A stretch of DNA of 64,000 bases from Akebia trifoliata (lineage: Eukaryota > Streptophyta > Magnoliopsida > Ranunculales > Lardizabalaceae), in assembly GCA_017979445.1 (NCBI GenBank), contig CM030707.1:17931086-17995085 (forward strand), in the 5' to 3' direction. The number at the start of each line of letters is the position of its first letter. Position 1 is the stretch's first letter. The position numbers were made by a program, and so were the translations under genes. Below the pieces are notes generated by a model. That model was not told the origin of the DNA and ran no database searches. It was given only the letters and a program-made list of their open reading frames with translations. This document shows, piece after piece, positions 56,486-64,000 of the stretch.

Positions 56486-57130
56486 ATGGATGACCCCCCC
56501 AGATTCCTCATTGAAGACTCTGATGACACTATCAGCGATGACGACTACATGATGAGTGATGGTGGTGCCGATGAATCACATTTCATATATATTCTCAATA
56601 CAATCCTCAGCGGCACAGCTCGTCTCAACATTCTCTTACCAACCGCTACTATCCTCGCCTTCTCAATCTTCACTCCCATACTAACAAATGATGGGAAATG
56701 TGACACTATAAACCGATGGCTAATGGGTGTTTTCCTAGCAATATCGGCTGCTTCATGTGTCTTCTTTACTTTCACAGACAGCTTTTACACCATGTCGGGA
56801 AGGTTGTATTACGGGGTGGCAACACTAAGGGGGATATGGACGTTTAACGGAAGTAGAAAAAGACCATGCGAACCATCTGATTATAGGCTTAGGTGCGCCG
56901 ATATCTTCCATGCATCTCTTTCATTAGTTGCGTTTCTTACCTTTGCAGTGTCAAATAACGATGTTATCAATTGTTATTATCGGTCGATGATTCCAAGGAA
57001 AGTGACTAACATTGTACCTCTTGTAGTTGGGTTTGTGATAAGTGTTCTGTTTGTAATGTTTCCTTCAAAGAGGAGGGGAATTGGGTATCCTTTCTTGCTA
57101 AAGAGGGATGCTTTGTACCTTAGGAATTAA
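56486..57130 (+). CDS. DMP (DUF679) membrane protein
   Basis: An intronless gene of 214 codons. The cytosolic N-terminus (1-35) is acidic. The DUF679 core follows with four membrane segments, at about residues 50-70, 85-105, 140-160 and 175-197. Family hallmarks present are RLNILLPT, TNDGKCDTINRWL, ASCVFFTFTDSF, GRLYYGVAT, YRLRCADIFHA, NIVPLVVG and the ending FPSKRRGIGYP. The usual LLPTGT is LLPTAT here (residues near 52-57), which is uncommon. DMP proteins remodel ER, vacuolar and plasma membranes during senescence and cell death, and some act in gamete fusion. The sub-group of this one is unclear; it is not close to the DMP8/9 type by N-terminus. The ATG at 56486 is the first in frame. Confidence 0.9.
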   Translation: MDDPPRFLIEDSDDTISDDDYMMSDGGADESHFIYILNTILSGTARLNILLPTATILAFSIFTPILTNDGKCDTINRWLMGVFLAISAASCVFFTFTDSFYTMSGRLYYGVATLRGIWTFNGSRKRPCEPSDYRLRCADIFHASLSLVAFLTFAVSNNDVINCYYRSMIPRKVTNIVPLVVGFVISVLFVMFPSKRRGIGYPFLLKRDALYLRN

Positions 57131-58160
57131 AGAATGTTTATTCTTTTCTTATGTGAAATATTATGTAAAACTATAAGGTTTATCTCAAAAAGAATTGAGC
57201 CCACCCCATTAACCATTGTTGTATATATGCTTCAAGTAGAAATGTTGAAATTGGAATAAAATATTTAATGACTCAGAAATAGTTTGAAATTTTTGGGAAC
57301 GTTTCGAAATCTTTCTCCTCACCAAAATATTATCTCAACACAAGATCTTAAACTATGGTAAAGTTTTGTACCATCTCAGAATGTCTTGGCTGAGAAGTTT
57401 ATCTTTGGATTAAGATTATATAAAACAAACAAATTGATCCAAAAATATTGTCTTAGAAAAATGTCTTAGGATATCTTGGTTTGCTTTCTGACCTGAGACA
57501 GTTTGGAATGGTTACTCATTGTATTTGTGCCCAAGGCTGTAAATGGGCTGGTTTTGGACTGGAACGGCCCATAGTGGATCGGTAATAAGATCAGTAACTC
57601 GGTGATGGCTCCCATTTGGTTATTGGGCTGGCTAGATCGATTATATTTAGGGCTGGGATTGGACCGGGTTTGACGTTGAGCCCATCAAGAGTCCCAATAC
57701 CAGCCTGAATAATACATTATAAGTCTTTCTTCCATCTCCAAAAGAAAATATCAATTTTTGAGGCTGATCATACTAAAACTTTATAGAGGTTCAAGTCCAT
57801 TCAAAATGCCTAATTACTTGGCCCATTTATGAAGAACACATACAAAGACATGTATAGAAGACACAAACACTATGTAGGGGCATTGGATTGGATTTTGAGG
57901 CCCAATTTACATTAGCCAGACCTTCGCCCGTCCCATTGATATGTTGTGTAAATGTCTTGTATTATGTTGGTGGTACTTTGAGGTTCGGGGATTGCACGGT
58001 AGCGTCAGGAGTGCTCATGACCGAAATTTTTTAGGATTACCAAAAACGGTAAGTATGTAATATTTTCTTAAGGATTTTCTATTATTGGGGAGTTTCTATT
58101 TTTGTGGAGAGATGCGTTTTAACAATTCCAAATTTAATAAATAGAGATTTCTAAGGTTAT
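57131..58160. other. Intergenic between DMP genes, degraded hAT-like ends
   Basis: A hAT-like left end, AAGGCTGTAAATGGGCTGG, lies at 57535 and is followed by GGGCTGG/CCAGCC-rich sequence up to about 57720, with no matching right end. No gene is present. Confidence 0.45.
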
Positions 58161-58571
58161 ACATTTTACCCAAAACCTGTTGTTTGAATCGAAATCAAAA
58201 AAATTCGGTTCGAGTCTTGTCTGACCCCTCCAAAATCGGACTAAACGTGTTATAAGGACCGGAACTGAACCAACAACCGAGTTATTATAATATGTTTATA
58301 TTTTATAATTTTTAATATAAATGCTAACTTGGCGAGACGTGGTTGCTTTGCCACATCCTTAGTTTGACTCCCCTAGAACTCATTTTTGTCTAAAAATATT
58401 TTAAATTCAAATATTTAAATTTTGTTTTACTCGAATCCAAATTTGGATTCGATTTTAACCTTTGAAACTTGAACCCAAGATTTTCGGGTTGGTCTCGATT
58501 TTTGCCAAATCAAGATCGAATCCGAAAATTTAGTTCAATCTTATTCAGGTTTTACCCAAATGCACATCCCT
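58161..58571. mobile_element. MITE, 411 bp, flanked by an exact 8-bp (up to 11-bp) direct repeat
   Basis: AAGGTTAT flanks both sides exactly (58153-58160 and 58572-58579), and the match extends to CTAAGGTTATA. The right end read inward, AGGGATGTGCATTTGGG then TAAAACCTG, partly matches the left ACATTTTACCCAAAACCTG. TTCGG and GGTTYG repeats lie near both ends. Class uncertain between hAT and Mutator-like. Confidence 0.6.
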
Positions 58572-58579
58572 AAGGTTAT

Positions 58580-59715
58580 AAAACTTTAAAGAAAATAGTG
58601 ATTGTTCCTTATCTGATTAGTGGACGTAGGCGCACTGTCGAATCACGTAAACTCTTGTATTTTGTGTGATTTTTGTTGTCTGTTATTTCAATTTTTTTTT
58701 AGATTATAGTTTGTATCGCGGATCTTTCTCTCACTGCTTCTATGATCTAACTCGACTATTATTTTTTATTTGTACTTGACTTTGTTCAACATTTACAATC
58801 AATGGATATGATCTAGTATTATTCTTGACTAATTAATCCTAAACCAATCAAATTATTGTTATTTTTTCCCCCCAATTTGCATGTGCACAGCAACCATTTG
58901 TGTCACTGTGTGTATATTTAAATTAGAGAAAAAATATTATAAAACCTAAAAGTTTCAAAAACCCACATGTTAGGTGAATCTTGAACAAACCAACTTGTAT
59001 TATTTTAAAATACAGATATTATTATATTAATGATTCAAAACCGAGTAGAATAAACGTCACGTTTACAAAATAGTAAATCCAATCTCACCCACGTGGTCAA
59101 CGAATTATGCCAATCGTTCCTTCTGGATGTTGGCCCTACAAACACGTGTAAAAATACCTTCTAGAGATATAATTTCCCATCATGATCCAAAAATTACCAC
59201 ATCTCATCCCTTTTTCAATCCTAATTGCAACATTTTGACTATCCTTAATTTGGTGGACCAAAAAAAGAAAAAAGTCTGATCACTTTGATCAATGATTTCC
59301 ATCTCCTTTTTTTTCAAATAAATAAATAAATAATAATAATTTTCTTATTATACGCTAATTTTATTTTATTTTTTACTTGAAACCCTAATTCTATTGTTAA
59401 AATAAAAAATTAACTGACTTTTGATATTAAATCTACAATGATCATCGAGGAAGCTTTTTGGTGAGAACAGATATTAGAAGTGAGAATGTTGACATGAGTA
59501 ACGAGAAATACTGTGAAAAACATGATCGTCTATCAATTCTAAGTTTTCTACATTTTTTCAATCTATGCAGAGTGAATTGAGAGCTTAAAAAAAGTTCATG
59601 GAAAAGAATATCACATGACAACATTAGAATACAAAAACTCAAAAACTTTCATACTTTAATTTATTAAAAACTTTCATTGAATTTGAATAATTCATTTAGA
59701 TAATTTAATTTAAAT

Positions 59716-59746
<31 letters not shown>

Positions 59747-60191
59747 ATCAATTTTTAAAATGTAGTATTTTTTGTGATGATAATCTGAAGGTTAAGAACT
59801 CAATATAGGGTTGGATAGTCGAAAATTTTAGAAAACGAGATTAAAGGGCGGGAGCAGAGACTTGATGGAGGTTGTTCTATGGAATACAGTTGACTGCGTA
59901 GCATTCCTAGATAAACGTGTAAATAACTTATATAGGTACGTATACGTACTAAATTATCAAATGTTTAATAATGACCATTGAAAAATTATTTTGAATCAAT
60001 TTCATATTTGAAATTTCACACCTAACACAACCATATAAACAAGCAAAGAAAATGTCAAAACAGAACCAAAGGGGAAACTACTTGGAAACCCTACCAACTC
60101 TTTAAATTCATTGTCTTACCTCCATTTCTTAAATTGCAATTGCATCTCTCAACCAATCAACCAAAAACCACAACCCTCTACTACCTCAAAT
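58580..60191. other. Intergenic and promoter of the second DMP gene
   Basis: AT-rich with an (ATT)n run near 59717-59743. A TATA box CCATATAAAC at 60031 would start transcription near 60062 and give a leader of about 130 bases. No other gene is seen. Confidence 0.5.
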
Positions 60192-60857
60192 ATGTCTCTT
60201 AGAACAAGATCCAAATCCATCAAGGAATCGACGCCATTATCATCGGAGACGACGAGCAGTGGATCCGACGCCAAAGAGGAGATTCAAATACAAAACACAA
60301 CTCCAACTCCTTCACTTTCACAACGGGCCATCACCCAAACATTAGCAAGCACTGCCCACTTAGCCAACCTTCTCCCTACGGGCACTCTCTTGGCATTTCA
60401 ACTCCTCACCCCAACATTCACTAACAATGGCACATGTGATTCGGTGACACGCCCCATGACACTACTCTTACTAGCACTCCTTGCCGCTTCGTGCTCTCTC
60501 GCGTCCTTCACCGATAGCTTCAAATCACCAGATGGGAAAGTTTACTATGGTCTTGCTACTTTCAAAGGCATGTGGCTCTTTGATTACCCAATCACGGGCT
60601 TGAGTCCCCCGGATCTTAGCAAGTATCGGCTAAGGTTAATCGATGGTGTCCATGCTGTTTTATCCGTCTTCGTGTTTGTGTCAATTGCGTTGAGAGATTC
60701 GAATATTTTGAATTGCTTCTACCCAATGGCAGGAAAGGAGACTCGAGAAGTTTTGAACATCGTCCCGTTGAGTATTGGAGTCATGTGTAGCTTGTTGTTT
60801 GTGGTTTTCCCCACGACACGACATGGCATAGGTTATCCTGTTAGCTCGGGGAAGTAA
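60192..60857 (+). CDS. DMP (DUF679) membrane protein, DMP1/2-like
   Basis: Intronless, 221 residues from the ATG at 60192. An upstream in-frame extension to 60111 opens only with TTG and lies in the leader, so it is not used. Residues 1-40 are Ser/Thr/Lys-rich. The core carries LANLLPTGTLLAFQLLTP, the hallmark LLPTGT, then NNGTCD, AASC, FTDSF, DGKVYYG, ATFKGMW, KYRLRLIDGVHAVLSV, NCFYP, and NIVPLSIGVMCSLLF ending FPTTRHGIGYP. The four membrane segments are regularly placed. The similarity to DMP1-type proteins is strong; these sit in ER and tonoplast and drive membrane breakdown and vesiculation in senescent or dying cells. It and the gene at 56486 are in the same orientation, 3.1 kb apart, and clearly diverged. 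Confidence 0.92.
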   Translation: MSLRTRSKSIKESTPLSSETTSSGSDAKEEIQIQNTTPTPSLSQRAITQTLASTAHLANLLPTGTLLAFQLLTPTFTNNGTCDSVTRPMTLLLLALLAASCSLASFTDSFKSPDGKVYYGLATFKGMWLFDYPITGLSPPDLSKYRLRLIDGVHAVLSVFVFVSIALRDSNILNCFYPMAGKETREVLNIVPLSIGVMCSLLFVVFPTTRHGIGYPVSSGK

Positions 60858-61890
60858 TTGATGGAATCTCCCCCGTGCGTTGAGTGGTACTTGTATCAAT
60901 CCGAGTATTGTTTATTTGTGTGAAATTGTTTAATTGATTTCTAGCCTAGAAAAATTTACATCTAATTGAAACATCACCCATGCTTTATACCAAAAATTTG
61001 TGGTTGATTGATTATATTTTCTAGTTTTGTGTGTTTATATCCGTTTTCTCTAAATATCTTCAAATAAAAGTGGTTCAATTTTACTTTCTAATCCAGCCAA
61101 ATTATCGGATTTGGAGATTATTAGCATTCACCTTATGTCGAGGCCTTATTTAATCTAATATCCTTTCCAAATATTTGAATCAACCCATCACCAAAAAAAA
61201 AAATATTTAAAATCTCTCTCTCTCTGGTTCAAGGTTACTGGGATGAAGGGTTTTTTTGGGTGTAAAATTGGGATGAAGAGGGGTGTTAATGGGGGCTGGG
61301 CCGGGACGGATTAGGCTTATATATCAATTAGGTGGAACTAGCCCACTACTCTAAGCCCCAAAGTACAACAGCTGGGCAATCATTTCAAGCCCATAAAATC
61401 TGGTTGAGCTAGGACTTAAATTAGCCTACAACTTGGCCAACATATTTGTACTCCCTCTTGTAGGGCCAACATAGATATCGTGTTAAATCTTTATCCAAAT
61501 GAGAAATTGTTCATATGTTTGAAATTAGTCTCAATAAAATTCAATCCATTTTGACATTCATAACTATACAAAAAGTGGATTTGAAGTTGAAAATTGTGAA
61601 TTAATCTTTTAACCTTTATTATACAAATATAATGTCGAGACCCTTACAATTAGGGTCTAATTAATAGGGCAGCTTGGCAAGGGTAAAACCTGCCCATTAC
61701 CACCTAATTAACAGGGCAGGGTCAAGGCTTTAGGGTAGGTTCGTCTAGCAAATTATCTGTTTGATTTGGCCCATAAATGCTATATGATTGAGTCCAAGCC
61801 CTGGGCATGCAATTTTCGGGAAAGCCCTGTGGACCTGGCATGATATCTTGGTGCTTCTATGACACTCATGAATGCAACCCGACTGTTACC
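60858..61890. other. Intergenic, hAT-like end and debris
   Basis: At 61272 the phrase GGGGTGTTAATGGGGG then GCTGGGCCGGG has the look of a hAT-like left end; GGGCAGG / CCCATTACC phrases follow to about 61740, but no right end with target duplication could be paired. No gene. Confidence 0.4.
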
Positions 61891-61894
61891 CATG

Positions 61895-62232
61895 AATCTT
61901 AGAGGCAATATGGGGTTCGCATGATGTCGACTTCTATCAAATGCCAAACATGCAACACCTCACCAATAGCGTGGTCGGGTGTTAGGTATGCACCTCAAGG
62001 GGCTTGGTGATATGTGATAGGACCAAGACGGGATCTTGCATCACGGCATTCTTGAGGCCTTCAAATACCTCTTGGCACTGGTCCGACCAGGACCATGCAG
62101 TGTCTTTCTTCAATAGGGTAGTGAGAGGTGCGGTGCGCTTTGAGTAAACCTTGAATGAATCATCGATAGCAGTTGACGAGCCCAAAGAATGACCGCAATT
62201 CTGAGACAGTTGTGGGATACTCAACTATTGTA
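61895..62232 (-). pseudogene. Ty3/gypsy pol fragment (reverse transcriptase/RNase H junction)
   Basis: The minus-strand frame 61982-62224 reads YSKRTAPLTTLLKKD, then WSWSDQCQEVFEGLKN and DPVLVL...KPLEVHT, the text joining reverse transcriptase to RNase H in gypsy elements. Past a stop and frameshift, DHAIGEVL continues the RNase H start. Upstream on the same strand a decayed piece of the preceding region is readable. It is truncated on both sides and no LTR is attached. Confidence 0.85.
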
Positions 62233-62578
62233 CAAGGGCACTATATCATGCATACCACAACAAGATAAGAGACAACCTTGTTATGGCCGGCTATGGATCA
62301 AATTAGTCCCAAAACTCGATATGTTCCATTCCTATCTAATAACTTCGGGTCTGAATTGATGTTTTGGATTTTGATAAGGATCCAACCCAATAAGAACATG
62401 ATCCGATAAAATGCAAGCAGTCATAATGATAAGAAATAGCCAACATTCCCCATAATAAGAGACATAAATTTTCTTTTAACAATTATCTGATTATATTAAG
62501 AGAAACAATCTATAAGTATGTTACAATTTTAACATAATTGATCCCATATTAAGAGAGTAAAGCTTTAATTTGTATTGG
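62233..62578. other. Spacer downstream of U2
   Basis: AT-rich. On the U2 strand the first bases after the gene contain CAATACAAATTAAAGC, which may be a degenerate 3' box for snRNA processing (consensus CA, 3-10 bases, AGTNNAA). Nothing else is recognised. Confidence 0.4.
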
Positions 62579-62773
62579 AGAGATGCGCCAGGCCCATGCA
62601 ATAGTGCAACGCAAGGGCGACGCTTGAAAGCCCCAATAGCAAGCTATTGTGTTGGACCCTCCCTCAAGAAAAATTAATTTAATATCATGTGGACCGATGG
62701 TCCACGTATCAGATATTAAACTGATAAGAACAGATACTACACTTGATCTTAGCCAAAAGGCCGAGAAAGGTAT
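62579..62773 (-). ncRNA. U2 spliceosomal snRNA
   Basis: The minus strand begins ATACCTTTCTCGGCC and continues TTTTGGCTAAGATCAAG, TGTAGTATCTGTTC (the branch-point pairing segment GUAGUA), TTATCAGTTTAATATC, stem-loop IIa/b with TGGACCATCGGTCCA, an Sm site AATTTTTCTTGAG, and two 3' stem-loops including GCGTTGCACTATTGC. Length is about 195 nt, as normal. All functional segments look intact and the promoter is complete, so this is probably an expressed copy. The 3' end is placed by family length. U2 pairs with the intron branch site in the spliceosome. Confidence 0.95.
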
Positions 62774-62797
62774 GCTTTTCCTTTTCTCATAAAACCT

Positions 62798-62805
62798 TTT
62801 TTATA
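62798..62805 (-). promoter_or_regulatory. TATA box of U2
   Basis: TATAAAAA on the minus strand, about 25-32 bases upstream of the U2 start. Confidence 0.8.
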
Positions 62806-62838
62806 AGGCATTCCTTGTATTCTCCACCTTTACATGTC

Positions 62839-62849
62839 CGATGTGGGAC
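62839..62849 (-). promoter_or_regulatory. Upstream sequence element of U2
   Basis: GTCCCACATCG, a perfect match to the plant snRNA upstream element RTCCCACATCG. It is separated from the TATA box by 33 bases, the spacing used by RNA polymerase II snRNA genes (polymerase III genes use about 10 fewer). Confidence 0.9.
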
Positions 62850-63330
62850 TAAATAAATGAGAAGTAACTCACACTTGAAGATGTTAAAACCACGTACATT
62901 GTTTCAACAGGCCCAGACCGGATCTACTTTGAAATGATTTCGAAATATTGGGTTATTTCTATTTTGTAGGTGGCTCTAATAAAATTATTCTTCTCTTTAA
63001 GCAATTATTTTCTTAATTTTCTTTGGCCTTTTTAGAAATTCTTAAATTTTTACAAAACGGAAAATATTTATTCTTTAAGGAAAAAAATGCCATAAAATTC
63101 TAAGGATCCTGATTTTAAAAAATAATAATAATAATAATTTTTAGAACAGTGGAACTCTGCAAGTTTCGAAAAGCCTTTAATATCTCATGTTTGATCCAAT
63201 TCAAAAGTACATCTACATAACAAGTGCTGATCTAGTAGGGACTGAAATTAATACCTATCCAACTCCATGTATTCTTTGGACCCCCCTTATGGCACAATTT
63301 ATCTTCGTTACTTACTCCCGTGGGTGAAAA
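62850..63330. other. Intergenic, no gene recognised
   Basis: AT-rich sequence with an (ATA)n run near 63120. Nothing else could be supported. Confidence 0.5.
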
Positions 63331-63867
63331 TATATGGCTGTCAATTTATCAAATTGGGTCAAAAGGATGATGGTCGATTGGTTTGATCCGAAAAGGATTG
63401 GTTGGATCCAAGACTGATCAAATGTGTATCGGATAAGGTTTTTATCAGATTTCAATATTAAGATCCAAACTCAGTCCAATAACAATTAGATAGGGGCAAA
63501 CCCAATTTGATGCACAAAATCGAAATAAAAATCATAAATTAAACACATGTAGTAGAATAATTTATATACTTGGTAACATTTTACTGAATTGGATCAGGAC
63601 ATGGTTAATTCAGATCCGATCCAATAAGGTATTGGATCGGAATCTTATTAGATAGAGTCGTGATGAATGCACACACGGTTGACGTGGCAAGGGCACATAA
63701 CCATAGATCTTTTTCTTCCGGGTACACAAGGAAAAAGATATGCGTGCATTCATCATTATTCTATCAGATATGATTTTTATCATATATTCCAAATCATCGA
63801 ACCAGACTGAAGTTATCAGATCGGAACGTATCTGATTTTGGGTTTGATCCGATCTATTGATGGCTCT
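63331..63867. mobile_element. Possible hAT-like element carrying a nested foldback
   Basis: ATGGCTGTCAATTTATC at the left and, read inward from the right, AGAGCCATCAATAGATC are similar to the other hAT-like ends. TTGGATC / GATCCAA repeats lie inside. No 8-bp duplication is visible, so the borders are tentative. A CATAGATC-family foldback (63655-63755) interrupts it. Confidence 0.45.
63655..63755. repeat. Foldback MITE, CATAGATC family, copy 9
   Basis: It shares TGATGAATGCAC, GGTTGACGTGGCAAGGG, CACATAACCATAGATC and the ending CGTGCATTCATCA with copy 6, but has lost most of the right arm (only GGAAAAAGATATGCG remains before the end). Confidence 0.6.
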
Positions 63868-64000
63868 AGCTAAATCTAACCACAAAAGGAAAATTTCTTG
63901 GGTGATTTGTAGCCATTGGGTTCAAACATCTTTCACTTTTCAAATGGGACTTGTTGTTGGAGTGTTAGAAAAGATGGGTTGTATTTCTATGTTGAACGGT

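Noticed and set aside
57535..57720. Complete hAT-like element between the DMP genes
   Set aside because: Only a left end is recognisable; no right end or 8-bp duplication could be found.
60111..60191. N-terminal extension of the second DMP protein
   Set aside because: It opens with TTG and lies in the expected leader just below the TATA box. The first ATG is at 60192.

Overview
This is nuclear DNA from a flowering plant. The evidence is AT-rich DNA, spliced genes with GT-AG introns, plant-only families (DMP membrane proteins, a PLS-type pentatricopeptide repeat protein, a FYVE-less FAB1 lipid kinase), a U2 snRNA gene with the plant upstream sequence element, and many small non-autonomous transposons. 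The sequence does not identify the species.

Genes, left to right. A tRNA-Arg(UCU) gene lies at 7683-7755 (-). A five-exon rhomboid-family membrane protein occupies 10040-12135 (-); its catalytic histidine is replaced by asparagine. A small single-exon membrane protein of unknown function is at 14617-15213 (+). From 15.2 to 36 kb I see no host gene, only layered transposon remains. A FAB1/PIKfyve-type phosphatidylinositol-3-phosphate 5-kinase spans about 36.1-47.9 kb (+), with 12 coding exons and a leader intron; I reconstruct 1620 residues. A degraded Ty1/copia fragment follows it. A two-exon PPR protein (52960-55680, -) stands head to head with a DMP gene (56486-57130, +), and a second DMP gene follows at 60192-60857 (+). 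A Ty3/gypsy pol fragment (about 61.9-62.23 kb, -) and an intact U2 snRNA gene (62579-62773, -) close the window. The genes belong to unrelated processes: endomembrane lipid signalling, membrane proteolysis or its regulation, organellar RNA processing, membrane remodelling and splicing. I see no operon-like or cluster logic.

The rest of the window is a dense record of mobile elements. Several 319-737 bp elements have terminal inverted repeats and 8-bp target duplications (hAT-like), three of them inside FAB1 introns. Two foldback elements fit Mutator-like target duplications. At least nine members belong to a small foldback family centred on CATAGATC/GATCTATG. Two LTR remnants on the minus strand and one on the plus strand share a TATAAATAGGGAGA-type promoter, and the minus-strand pair carry arrays of self-complementary repeats. 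A 1.24-kb tandem duplication (31.34-33.82 kb) has its breakpoints inside two related miniature elements. At 29.2-30.8 kb an LTR lies in a hAT-like element that itself lies in a foldback element. All of this was read by eye; exon borders rest on splice signals, reading phase and family similarity, not on transcripts.
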